A stretch of DNA of 64,000 nucleotides from Conoideocrella luteorostrata (Eukaryota > Ascomycota > Sordariomycetes > Hypocreales > Clavicipitaceae). Where the stretch lies: positions 31,002 through 95,001 of the forward strand of contig JASWJB010000159.1 in NCBI GenBank assembly GCA_032433595.1. The letters run 5' to 3'. A program made the translations under genes and the position numbers. Shown here piece after piece: positions 1 through 13,369 of the stretch. The notes beneath the pieces were generated by a model, which was not told where the DNA came from, ran no database searches, and worked only from the letters and a program-made list of their open reading frames with translations. The first letter of the stretch is position 1. The number at the start of each line of letters is the position of its first letter.

Positions 1-988
1 ACATAGTCGGAATTGGGTCGCTGGGAGACACTACTGGCGGCGCGAATGGGGGTTCGAAAGGTAGGCGTCTTGGTGATTGGTGTCGTTGCCCTCCGAAGAT
101 GGAAACTTCGGATTACGCGAGACTTCATGGCGAAGGCTATGAAAGTACGTCAGGAAGCGCAACTGTAGCAGAATCGCCTTTGATCTCTCCACGCTTGACG
201 GTCGAAAGAAAGAAAACCGAGCAAAAGGGAATCTATTTTCTAGTGTTGCCGTCGTGCACCGAGGGGGAAAGATGGCTGTCCACGGTTTACGGCCTGCGAC
301 GGTGATGACGATCTGAGCCGACAGAACCCGCGTCGGCACAGTCGTGGCACTCCATAGGCCGAGCCAGCCACGAGCACTAACCACCGGAAAGTCCTTAAAT
401 CGATGCAGCTCACCTTTGGCAATACGTAACTAAATAAGAATTTGCACAGCGGTAAATACCTTTAATCATGCTAGTACGGAGTACGCAGGACATTGTACTA
501 ATTTGAGTTGCCGCTATTCAAGAAGAAGACAGAAACTAGACTACGGTGGATGTAGATTATTCTTGGAGACGCTCTAGTGCAAACATGCATAATAAGACCC
601 AATCCCATCCATCTCGTGTTGATTGATTCATTGCAACTCGACGACGGGTCGACAGTGCCAGCAGCCAGCTGCTGGCAACGGGCAGCGGGCAGCTCGTCAT
701 GGCACGAGTGCTTCTATGATCAATGTGTTTATGTGTATCTAAAGTGAATCCCGCAGAGACTTGTCGTCGGCAATGTTCTATTTATTCGTCTCCTCTTTCT
801 CCTGTGTTCGCTACTAAACCACATCTGCCAACTTTTATCTGCAGCTCGTAGTGATTGCAATTGCCATTCCATTCGACTGCATTCCTTCATAGCCACGAGG
901 TTCGATCTCCAAAGCCCAGAGCCATCAGCCGCACCGATATACACAACAGCTACGAGCATCTTGGTTTGCAACCAAGATATTCAAGACA
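1..988. other. intergenic, no supported gene
   Basis: No open frame here has recognisable protein features. A copy of the dispersed motif GTACGGAGTAC lies at 474-484. The stretch from about 780 to 860 is pyrimidine-rich and could be the transcription start region of the small reading frame at 989. The open frame on the minus strand at 31-384 has the composition of chance sequence. Confidence 0.5.
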
Positions 989-2439
<1,451 letters not shown>

Positions 2440-2812
2440 TGGAATGATTTGTATGATTAGAAGTCTGTTGTATGATACTGCTGCTGAAACAACCACTTTG
2501 CGGGCAGATTACGATGCCATGATACGCAAGATCGGAGCTGCTACTCATGTCTCATATATGAAGCTACTCGTAGAGGAGGTATAAAATACAAGACATTTTG
2601 CGCCTGCGAGCGCCTTGGTACAGTTAAGTCTGCACGGCCACGCTGTGCAGTTACACTGAAGCAGAATAAAAGGCATTACCAAATTACAACTTAGATCGAA
2701 CAGCATGAAGCTACGCCGCAAAGCCGACGTCAGTCCATACCAAGGATCACCATACATCCTCTCACATCACTCATCTTTACAAGAGCCGGTCTGATTTTGT
2801 AAACGTCGCGTT

Positions 2813-2863
<51 letters not shown>

Positions 2864-3247
2864 TCTGTCTCTGCCCTCGCTCCACCCCAAGTCCAGACAG
2901 CAATCATATTATCTACGCAGAGATAGATATGTTGAACTCCATACAAATCAAAATTGAAAGTGGAAAATAGGTGCCAGATCGTTTGGGGAACAGATCCCCG
3001 CTGGCTTAATATTCATTAAGTACACGTGCGCAGTAAAGCGGCCCAAGCGGAACCTGAAAGACGCGGCTCTTTGTCCTCCTCCCTCCCCTTTACCTTGCTC
3101 CAAAGTTAGAATCAAATGCGATCAAAAGAAATCGAGAGAACAAAAACTACGGCTTAGTTGCCGTGTTGCTGTGATGGATGCGAAAATAAGACGGAATATT
3201 CAACAACAAGTTGCGAGCGGGACTGAAAACAGCTAGCCATCATTTTC
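2440..3247. other. convergent 3' region between COQ5 and DUF2433 gene
   Basis: The stretch separates two genes that point at each other and holds their 3' untranslated regions. It contains a CT microsatellite at 2815-2873. I see no gene. Confidence 0.6.
2815..2873. repeat. CT dinucleotide microsatellite
   Basis: Near-perfect (CT)n runs for about 36 bases, then continues as an imperfect CTAT/CTGT-interrupted tract. It lies in the convergent intergenic region. Confidence 0.95.
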
Positions 3248-5448
3248 TCATTCCGCCGGTGTTGATGGCGTTGCCGCTGGAGATAAAGCACCACCCTCAC
3301 CCTTCATACCTCCACGACCACGTCCACCTCGTCCTCGATCACCTCCGCGGCCACCTCGGCCACCTCGTCCACCGCGTCGATTGCTTTCAGAGTCACTATT
3401 TCCGCCAGCGCTTCGATATCCGCTGGCAGTGGCACCGCCGCGAGCATTGCCACCCCAGTTACCAGCACCACCGCGGGTGTTAAAGGTCTTGCCCTCTCGA
3501 TGTTGGAAAATCTTGACGAGAGGTTTGGATCGATCTTCCTGGGTGCGCGTCTTGACCTCCTCAGGTAGTCGAGCCATAGCAGCGTCTCGGTCTTCAATGG
3601 TTTTGAACTGGACAACCTTGTTTTGGTTGCCCCATTTCTCCACCTTCACTATCTTGCTCCTGTCTGCCTCATCGAACAAGTCACGGCATTGCTCCTCACT
3701 GCTCACATTCATGATAAACAGGCCAACGATATCAGAAGCAGAGGTCTTTGGGGCTGGCGAGGATGCAGGTTCCGGGCCGGTGGCAGATCCATTAGTCGCA
3801 GTCGCAGTCGCAGCCTTTTCATTGTCTTTGATGCTTGGCCCGGACTTGGGGGTCTGACCAGGTTGTGGTGTAGCGGGCTTAGTAGGGCCGGAGGTTGGGG
3901 TGGTGCTAGCAGCCCCAGCTCCCTTAGGCAATTGGGTTGACGGTGCCTGCCTGCTGACCGCTGGCGGAGGTTGTGTAGACGTAGCAGGCGGTGCAGGAGT
4001 GCCGGATGTAGGGATGGCGGTAGAAACAGATGGAGGAGCGGTCCCAGCAGTTACAGCGGGGGCAGAACCCGACTGCTGCTTAAACCCACGGTGAGAGAAG
4101 TTGAACCCCTGGGCGCGCATTTCAGTGCCGATGCGGCCATCTTGAATTTCCAGAACTAGGTAGCCAAATGCTGCATCAGCAAGATTGAAATTCCACATGT
4201 TCTTGAAGGCACTCTCGTCAACCTGACCCAAAGCAGCTTGTCCAGTAACAGGGCCGCCAAAAGGATTGCCGCCAGCCGCAGTAGTAGGCATTTTCTCGAC
4301 AATCTGCAACGCATTCTTGAGGAGATTCTGCTGAGCTTCGTTTTGCGCGATAGCGGGCTCGACCTCACCCTTGACAGTCTCCCAGACGTCGTTGAATGAA
4401 GCTTTAGAAGCAGCGAGCTTTCCACGGTAGTGATCCAAGGTGGGGTTAACGCTGAATTCGTTGTAAGAACTGCCATAGCGGAAGTGCAGGCCCGCGGAAA
4501 TGGAGAAGTCAGCCTTCAGGGCAACAGAGAGTTGGTTGAGGATACCTTCCCTGGCAGGAGAAGCATGTGTCACAAAGACTCTGGTTTCAGTAGGGTCATA
4601 GACTCGGTGTGCGGTATCAACCAACTCTCCCATCTGCAGCAGCGTCGTCCACATGGTACCCTGGCCACCAGCAATGGTAGTGCGACCCTCGCCGTTGTCA
4701 AATAGCTTATGCATCACAACGGCACCACCAAGGCCCAAAAGCCTGAGCTTTACCCCACCGATTTCAAGCAGCATTGAGCGAGCTTCATCGATAATATGCA
4801 GGTTTGGCACCTTATACTCAGAGGATCGGAATTTTTCCAGCACACGAACATCCTCACAAGCACCCCAGACAGTGTAAACAGGCACTTCCAACTTTACCTC
4901 ACCGCTGAGCAAGAGCGGGAGTTCAGAAAGCGGAAGGTCGCTGGCCGGAAATCGGGTTTTGGCTGGTCCATTGCCCCCTTGTTGGATAGCCTTCTTGACT
5001 GGGTCGGGAATTAGAGGTGAATATTGTGCGACGTGCTTGAGGGTTTTCTCGGCGATGCGATCCAATGAAGTGTCGTCATAGAAGCCAAAATCACCAGTAT
5101 GAATGATGTGGTCGGCACGAGCTTGCTTGGCTAGCTCGTTCAACGATCTCAAGTTTCCTGTAAGCACCAAAAAGTAAGCCTCATGTGAATTTTTGGTCCC
5201 TTACGAAGTCTTCCAGTTGTCTTACCTCTGACATCTGCAATACAAAGAACCCGCATGGGGCCTGTTTGAATAACTCGTCCTTGGTTCGGTAGAAGGGGTG
5301 CAGCGCCGGAAGGCAAAGCACTACCGCCGTTTTGCAGATAGCCTTGGTTGCCGTATGGTCGTTGCTGTCGTCTGTTAGTAAAGGCTCGAGAAGAAGTTGC
5401 TCCAACCGATGGTGAAGTAACTCTATCAGTTGCAGACCAGTCAGGCAT
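3248..5448 (-). CDS. DUF2433 metallophosphoesterase-like protein with RRM-like and RGG tail
   Basis: Exons on the minus strand are 5448-5226 and 5157-3248 (710 aa). The intron has donor GTAAGA; splicing joins MRVLCIADVRG to NLRSLNELAKQ and restores a calcineurin-like phosphoesterase core (ADVRGN, HTGDFGFYD, VWGACED, VTHASPAREG, all within about residues 67-275). After this come a Pro/Ser/Thr-rich linker, an RRM-like segment (GLFIMNVSSEEQCRDLFDEA, then KVVQFKTIEDRDAA) and an Arg/Gly-rich tail with repeated RGG. The architecture matches the fungal DUF2433 family, whose biochemical role I do not know. The tail suggests RNA binding (inference). A 5'-UTR intron is possible, because a GTGAGT donor occurs at 5711-5706 on this strand. 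The gene converges on COQ5. Confidence 0.88.
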
Positions 5449-7917
5449 GGTGCAATTTGATGTGATAGTTGTAATGATGATGTAGTCTGCGATGCGCGGT
5501 AGAAACCCAGTTTGCTGACGATGCTCTGGAAAGGGGAGTGGGAATGAAGGTGAGGGAAGGAGTACGATAAAGGTAGCAGGCGAGCAGCAAGGTTATCATA
5601 AAGCATCTCAGACAAGCAATCCGCCAGCTTCCATCAGCTACCAGGCCGGCAGCAATTGGCAGTGCGCCGGCGGGAAGGAGCAAACGGATATGTTTGGGGC
5701 AAGCAACTCACAGCAGCCATTCTATCAATGTATCAACGCGCTCCAGGCCAGACAGGGTATTTCGCAACTCGAAAATGTACGACCGATGACAAAGGAAGAA
5801 TTGAAGAGAAGAAGCTCTATTCGAAGGATGATGGGATGGGTATCAAGAGGGTAGCGGCGAGGGTCACGTTAGATGAACCGCAGGCAAAGGAGTTGTGGCT
5901 TGAACAGCTCGTAGCAAACAAGGCTGGAGATAATTTTCCTAGAGTCAACACCCGCACAGCATATTAGAGCGAGGTGGAGTTACAGCAATAGGAGGGAGAA
6001 ATGACTGGTTCTCTCGCCCCGCTGGTCTGCCGTCTCCCACGGAGCAAGAGGAATATGAGACTAGGCCATTTTTGTACTAGTTGTGGAAGCATTCTGAGGT
6101 TGGCTCCTGTGTAACTACTCCGTACGTACGGAGTACGGAGTACAGTACAGCGAATTAATGGAGTGTGGTCAAACTGCTTACTATTAGCACCCACAAGAGG
6201 TGCTCAGCGCGCCAAGCGTCCCTGTGCTGCCAGACCCACGGGGATAGCTGTGCTGGACTGGCCGCCTAGCCACCTACATAGGTAGGCACAGACGCCAAAA
6301 CATGCAAATTCAGGCAATGGATTAGGTGCTTGCAGGATCAACAGTAACTACCCGACGGTCCAGCCAGTTGGGAAGAAAAGATGAACGGGCTAGCTAATTC
6401 GCAGGGGCATCTCGGCTTACCAATAACAGGACACGCGACTTGTCGCTGGAATCTGCTCCTTACTTCTTGGCAAATCGATCTACCTACCCTATGACAGCTA
6501 TATGAACATCAAACTCGGATGATGCTATTGGGCCTCTTCCTTATTTGCTGATGGGACACGGGCTGGACGTAGTGCATTTATTTGTAGTTTCTAGTGTCTT
6601 ATTATTACCATGGTAAGCAATGAATTAGACAACAGAGTATTCGTTTGCAGCTTAGCAGTAGTATGTGTCCTTCGCGCGCATTCAGATACCCTGACATTGT
6701 GCAGCGACTTTACTCGATCAAGACCTCCTGTCGGGGGTAGGGATCATTTCCCCGTAGATACTGTACCAGCGCGCTAAAGGCACAATTGACGTCTTTAATA
6801 AAGGTCCTTAATTCGGCTTTCCAGCGACGTCATGCGGAGTCAGAATTTTTTCCAAAGTGCCGCTGTCCCTTAACGGAGACGACATCGATCGCAAACCTAC
6901 AATACAATACTGAGATACTCAACAGCACTTGAGCCGAACTGTTGTACTCCATAATACGGAGAACCTATGTACCGTACGGAGTACATTAAGTAACTAGCTA
7001 CTTAAGACAGCTGCTTTGGGGGGGCAGTGGGGCACAGGAGGCAACTTTGGCGCTAAACTGTCCTGTTTCGGCGGGCTTTAGAAGCAAGTGTTTGGCTGTG
7101 GAGAAACCTGGTGTGTGACGCTGTAGCGCGTCTCTTTGGGTCTATAACGAGCATAGGCACGTGACACGCCGTAAGTACTGGTACCTGGTGGGAGACTCGT
7201 CCTGCCGCAATTGCCAGCCTGCCCACTTCTACAAGGCGGCGCAGCACCAACGCACCAGACCCGAGCAGACGGCACTGGGCCAGTCCTGTCCATCCATCCA
7301 TCCCATCCATCCATGTCTGGTGGTACGGAGAAATGACAACAGTACTTGCTTGCATGTAGACACTCTTTCCCATCAACAGCCTTCCATGTACTTTACCATA
7401 TGCTTTATGATTTGCTGAGTCCGCGTCAAGACTGAGGGCTAGACAACCTGACGACAACCCGGACGAGGAGACTACTGTCTCACCTCATTCGCGCCGTATT
7501 ACTGCAGGCCTTTCGCCCACCCGCCAGTCCTGGCTCTTGTCTTTGCTTTTACCTGCTCATCGCCTTTTTGAGTTGCCTTTCTAGTGCGGCCTCCTGATCT
7601 TGAGTCCCCGCCGCGGCGGCCAACCGATCCTGGCACAGGATTCGAGCACCGACAACTCTCTCTAAGAGACTTATAGGCCCCCATGCGACGATAAATCCCA
7701 TCGATAGCAAGGCTTGGGCTCAGGAGGCGTTTCTTTCGCCGCCCTGGTGTCGACAAGTCGATATCGGCAACGGGTGCAAGTCTAACATTGCTTGGTCGTC
7801 GCCGGTGAATGATTGGACCTTTGAACTGCAAATCAGGCTCCTGGCCTTTTGGAAAGGTCCTTGTTGAGGGTTCAACGACATTTTGGAGGCCTCGTGCCAG
7901 CCTCTAGCCTGCCCTTG
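5449..7917. other. long divergent intergenic region
   Basis: About 2.5 kb separates the DUF2433 gene from the Zds1-like gene. It carries TACGGAGTAC-type motifs at 6117-6143 and 6974-6984 and a short CCAT repeat near 7290-7312. The pyrimidine-rich part after about 7500 is probably the long 5' leader of the Zds1-like gene; open frames there on the minus strand (7499-7831) are Arg-rich and look like chance products of that leader. I see no gene. Confidence 0.5.
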
Positions 7918-10900
7918 ATGATGGTGAGTAGTGCGACGCTTTTATTGAGAATGCTATTACCAAGGGTCCTCGAAGTAGATGACTTTGTTTACCCGCTGCT
8001 GAGCCATTGACCTGACCTTAAATGGCTTATTTCTAATGAATTTCCTCTCTGGCTTGGTTACTAACGTACTGTCCAAAATCAGACCTCATCTCGACCCCGC
8101 GACGAAGCTGCGGGAAGTTTTAGTGGTCGGCGCGGCCACACCAGCCAACTTTCCATTTCAGATCCGAGCCACCACGTAACCGAAGCCATAGGAACGCTCT
8201 ACGGAGATGAAGATGATTCCGGATCTGAAAATGGAGGGCGACCTTTAAGTTTCATCGACGGCTCGTCCTATCATGAGCAAATACAACGACCCGGCCAACT
8301 TGAGACACAACATCAATCCAATTCTCACTCTCGTCAACACCAAACATCCGACTATGATTCTCGCAGACCCTTGACTCGCTCAATATCAGATGAGCCATAT
8401 GGGTCACATCCGTCAGAGGAGCATGAGACAAAGCTCAAGAAGTCGCAGACTCTTAATTTGCCACCGCCGAGTCATCGAAGTGGCAGGCAATATGACGGAG
8501 GGTCTAGTTCACCTGTATCGCCAACATTATCTCTGCGAGATGTTCAGGCAGATGCGTCAGGATCACAATTTCCTCTCACAAACATTGACAACCCAAATGA
8601 TATCGCCCAGGAACTGAGCAATCTTCAGGCCCTGCGACGCATGTCCATGGATGTTGGCAATAGCATTGACCCCGACATGCCTCCCATGGGACTCTCAGCA
8701 ATGCCGGTTATTGCACCTACCGGAGGTGATGACGAGAACGACCCTTCGAGACTACTATGGGTTCCAGCAAGGGTTCATCCCGAGCTAGCTCCTAGCGAGT
8801 TCAAGTCTTTCTTAGAGAACCGCGTGCAATCGATTAGGCGGAGATCAGGCGACTCTTTCTTGTCTGCAGAAGGCGATCTTAGCCGCAGCGACTCTGATTC
8901 ATTGCGACGGAGAAAGTCCATGCTCAGTCGGCAGATCGATAATTCTAGCGGCCAAGCAGCGGTGGGATACGTCGATGGTGCTGAACGTCTGGAACGAAAA
9001 CGATCGAGTGGAGGAAGTCATAGCCCGGAATTAAGTCTCGACGAGTTAGTGAAGGACCCTACTCGGGCTGTCCAAAAGTTCGCTCAAGAGGCTCAAGGAG
9101 GTTCGGTCGGAGATGAAGGCAACCCTGATGATATGCCAATACTTCCCATGGCGCCCGGCATGGGCTTGAGGAGATCTACAAGAACAACGTATCGGAAGGG
9201 TGGCAGTCTGCGTTCTGGTGATAGGGTTCCATTCTCAAAGCGCATTGCCCAGCGACAGCAAGACGAAGATTCACGCAGTGTGCCTAGTGTACTGAGTCGA
9301 GATGTGCCTAAAGGACACGCATTGGGTAGGGTGCAGTCAGAGCCAATCGCGGAGAATTACTCACGTCCAACACGGCCGATCAGAAGACAAAATAATTTTG
9401 CGCAAGAGGCACCATCTTCATCGACTACTACGGACAGTGCCTCAGATGACACAGAGGCTCGAGTGACGTCTCCAACTACGCAGGAGCAGCTCACCGTTCG
9501 AACGAAACCGACAAGTCCAAATTCCTTGTCTTTAGATACTAATTTGCAGGATGATATTCAAGGCCACCAGCCCAGCCAGTTTTCTCGGACATTTCCTCAA
9601 AGGTCATCATCACAGAACGCTGGTCCTGCACATTCTGAATCCTTCTCACAGACTCCCGATGTTGTGGCAGAAGAAGCTTCTATCTCTCAAACTAGCAGAC
9701 ATTCGGCACCTGTTAATAACAGCTATCCTGCTCATAAACAAAGTCAACAAATTCAGTACTCGTCCAAATCTTCATCGCCCTCACATCAACAGTCATATAG
9801 TGACAATTTCGGCTCATCGTCCTCTCTCCTAAGTGGTGACGCATCTAGAACGGATAACCTAACGGTCATACCTACTTTTAACCAGCCCGACAAAAAATCC
9901 GATAAGAAGTCGAAAAGAGATAGAGACGAAGACTCTGTGAGCACCTCAAGCAAATCGGGAGGTGCTTGGAAATGGCTCAAGGGCGTTACTGATGACAAGG
10001 ATAAGAAGAAAGAGGAAAGTAAGAGAGCAAAAGCCAAAGTTTTGGTTGAGAGAGGATCTGAAAATGCAAGACTGGACGTTATTCAGAGCTCTATCGACAA
10101 AACGAACGCTAAAGGACGCGAGAGTCTTGTTCTGGACAGGGACAACATTGACAGCAAATTATTGGAGGAACGGAAAAAAGAAAGTCATCGCAAAAGTGAT
10201 TCAAAGAGAGATAAGGATGGCAGCATCTTCTCATCAATATTTGGAGGCAGCAAGCGTAAGGAAGAAAAAGAGAAGGCAAGCAAGAAGACTCAGCACCTCC
10301 AAGTCCCTGAAGAACCGATCTACAAGCCTTTGCAGCCCGATGTTGATTATAACTGGACACGCTTTCCGTTGTTGGAAGAGAGGGCCATTTATCGGATGGC
10401 TCACATCAAACTAGCCAATCCACGTCGACCCCTTCTCAGTCAAGTATTGCTGAGTAATTTCATGTACAGCTACTTGGCAATTGTTCAGGCAATGCATCCT
10501 CAGATGAATGTACCGACCTCGCCTCAACAAAAAAGACTCGAAGAAGAGGCTCGACGGAAGCGGCAACAACAAGAGTACACGTCTCAGCGACAAGGGGATC
10601 ATGACGACGGTGAAAACAGCCTGGAACAATATAACTTCGACTACAACAGAGTGAGTTTTGATTATATCCCTGCTTGCGGTTTGGATATATCAGATGTTCA
10701 GAATGAACTGACAAAATCTAGGCTACTGTTCAGTATGCTGAGTCTGGGGGGTCTGATAACCAAGTGGATTACGTTGACGAAGCTCAAATATACGAGGATG
10801 AGCACGGAAACGACATCCAAGAAGGCTACGACTATGACAGTCAGGAGGGCTATGGGCACAGCGTCAAAGATTACTACCAATATCAGAACAATGACTCGGA

Positions 10901-10934
10901 CCATCGGCGTCACGGCGGGGATAATATGTGGTAG
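7918..10934 (+). CDS. Zds1/Zds2-type regulator of PP2A (Zds C-terminal domain)
   Basis: Exons are 7918-7923, 8083-10650 and 10722-10934 (928 aa). The first coding exon is only ATGATG, followed by GTGAGT; the 159-nt intron has branch CTAAC at 8061. The last 71-nt intron (donor GTGAGT, acceptor CTAG) replaces an out-of-frame end with an acidic, Tyr-rich tail ending DNMW. The family is known from yeast, where Zds proteins bind PP2A-Cdc55 and control its localisation, mitotic entry/exit and polarity. Supporting motifs are LLWVPARVHPELAPSEFKSF (around residue 225) and the Zds C-terminal block at about 757-810 (NWTRFPLLEERAIYRMAHIK, then LANPRRPLLSQVLLSNFMYS). The middle is Ser-rich, low-complexity and probably disordered, with a Lys/Glu-rich stretch before the C-terminal block. 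Confidence 0.9.
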
Positions 10935-11895
10935 ATATTGCCATACCTAAAAGGCTCCGCATACTTGCAATATCGCATCTCTTGTTATTATATAACATCG
11001 TCCCTCCCCTTCCCCCCCCTCCTGCGATTTAGGACGAAGAACCTGAAATTGTAACAAGGAGCATGCCTGGAGGCTGTACATGAGAGGATTACCAGCATTC
11101 GGCGGAGTTTATGTTTCGGGCGGTCGGCTTAACCGGAGACAGAGAAGACCTCTCTGGGCTCTCTGTACTGTTTGTAAAAGGGCGCGCACTATTCTCTGGA
11201 TACCATTCCAAGGTCATAAGTCGATCACAAACGGCAATAGCGATTCGCGAGGGCGGGGCGCAAATGACGAGCTGCATCACATACTTTTTTTCCAAGTTCG
11301 AAGTCAAATGCACCCCACGTAGGCGATAGCATGATTATTGTGCGAATATTTATAACATCTTCATATTCTTTGTTTCTCAACCTTCTTTATTTTTTTTTGT
11401 CTGGTGTCGTTGGCGGGGATCGTCTTGGCTACACTCCTGTAGTTTGGGACTTTGTTCTTCATCATTCCTGCTTGAGATGGAACCGTTAGAGCGCTTGAGT
11501 TTCACGATGAAGTGTATAGGTTGATGCAGAATATGGTATAATACAAAGATGAAGCTATGACTAATTTTATCAAGGCGATTGACGGATATATCTTGCCCAA
11601 AGCGCTGCAGTGTCTCGCGATGAAAGATTTAATTGGGCAATTCCAATGCATCTTGAAGCAGGTTGTATCATGGGGTAAGCAGGCATGGCATTCGAAGACC
11701 GAATGTATGAGACAATTACTGCATTTTACTAAAGCACAATTGTTTCATGGCGTAGAACAAGTCGGATTTTGGGAAACTTCCAGGAGGAAGTGAAAATGCT
11801 AATAATTGCAAATTTCTTGTTGATTACAAAGAAAATCATGTACAGTACAGAGTCTTCTCTCTATCTTTGCTTTCCCCTAGCTGTATAGCACGAGT
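10935..11895. other. convergent intergenic region
   Basis: This is 3' flank of the Zds1-like gene and of the complex I gene, which point towards each other. AT-rich tracts around 11380-11400 and 11520-11560 fit transcript ends. I see no gene. Confidence 0.5.
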
Positions 11896-12866
11896 CTATT
11901 TCTTGGGTTCTTCCTTCTTCTCCTCTGGTTTAGAGGTAGGTAATTTAAAAGTGTCTGGTCTGCGGTCCTCACCGGGTCCAACCATTTCCCAAGCACTAGA
12001 ACCACCTTCAAAATTACGAAATGCCTGCGTAAGTTCCAGCGGTTCGGTCACAATACGCTTTTTCTCTTCGTCATAGCGAATCTCGGTGTATCCCGTCAAA
12101 GGGAAGTCCTTCCGGAGAGGGTGGCCTTCGAATCCGTAGTCGGTCATAATTCTTCGCAGGTCGGGATGTCCAGCGAAGAAGACACCAAAAAGATCGTAGA
12201 CTTCGCGTTCGTACCAATTGGCGCCGTCATATAGAGGGGTGACACTGGGTACAGGGGAGGCTTCGTCGGCGTATGTCTTGACGCGGATGCGGGAGTTGTG
12301 TCTGACAGAAAGGAGGTTATAGACGACTTCAAAACGCTTATCACGGGTGGGGAAATCGCATGCCGTGACGGCGCTCATTTGCGTGAATTCGGCTGCCGTG
12401 TTGTCTGTTCAGAAACAGAGTAAACCGGTTAGTGATGAGCAGTTCCATTTGAAATTCTATATCATCCTTCATAATGTAACTCATTTGACAAATTGGGCAT
12501 GGCAGAGCACTTACATTTGAGGAAAGTAAAGACGGGAATGACTCCTGAGGGCGAAATGTAAACCGTAAGCTCGTCTTTCCAAACAGAGAACTGCTGAATG
12601 TACTTCGGGAGGCAGCCCATCAACCAAGCTCCATATTTGTGCATGTTATCCGCTTTGCTTTGATACTTGTCGGCTGGATTGACAATAGGGGCTTTGAGAA
12701 CTCCAATGTGGTCTCGGGGTGCCATTCGCATGTTCTGTGTCTCCTTGGGCATATTGACGAGCTGAGCCGCTGACACTGAAAAGGCGCGAACGGCGTGAAG
12801 CCCAGTAGCAGTCGAGGGCCGCAGAGCCGAGACTAAAGTCCGGCTTCGAGACATTTGTGACGCCAT
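11896..12866 (-). CDS. NADH:ubiquinone oxidoreductase 30 kDa subunit (NDUFS3 / NuoC type)
   Basis: This is a core subunit of the peripheral arm of mitochondrial complex I, next to the N2 iron-sulfur cluster subunits. Minus-strand exons are 12866-12515 and 12404-11896 (286 aa); the 110-nt intron has donor GTAAGT and acceptor ACAG, and joins VFTFLK to YNTAAEFTQ. The N-terminus ([17 protein letters not shown]) is Arg/Ser-rich, as in a matrix presequence. The family signature is complete: [20 protein letters not shown] followed by [20 protein letters not shown]. The tail is Lys/Glu-rich. The start chosen gives a presequence; the frame stays open upstream to 13007, but that part lacks presequence character. 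Confidence 0.95.
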
Positions 12867-13150
12867 GGCCGAATTGCACACCTCTGTGGAGGCCAATTGA
12901 CAATTTATATTCGGGCGGTCGACGTCGAGGACTGTGGCGTTGGTGGTGGGATTACCCGCTGTCAACGATATCGTCTGGTGGAATGGATCGAAGCATTGGG
13001 GAGGCAAACTGCTAGAGCAAAAATATGGCCGATGATTAGCCGGACATAAAAGAGCAACCCTCTGACAAATGCCTAATTTGAGGCTGCCAATTGGGTACTT
13101 CGCTAACTGCTCAGATGGGAGCTGTTTGCGCAGCTGACAAAGGGGTCAAA

Positions 13151-13158
13151 TCACGTGA
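13151..13158. promoter_or_regulatory. TCACGTGA palindrome in a divergent promoter
   Basis: A perfect E-box palindrome lies between the divergent complex I and NOT4 genes, 285 bp and 212 bp from their starts. It fits the Cbf1-type consensus RTCACRTG (family knowledge), which is common in promoters of respiratory genes. Binding here is inference. Confidence 0.4.
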
Positions 13159-13369
13159 GGACATCTCATTGCGCTAACCTTAATAGGACCAACTCGAAGG
13201 GGAACCTTCTCGTGCCAAAGCATTTCTCGGAGCGATCGATCATACCTTCAGCCCAAAGCCTCACCACCACCATACCGTCACTCTCCTTCCACGGACTCTT
13301 CTTTACTCCACGCTTCTACTTTTTCAGCTCTCTCGCATCTTGCTATTATATTACATAACAAACGACCCC

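Noticed and set aside
5656..5967. 103-codon plus-strand frame at the 5' side of the DUF2433 gene
   Set aside because: It opens with TTG rather than ATG, overlaps the likely leader of the minus-strand gene and shows no family features.
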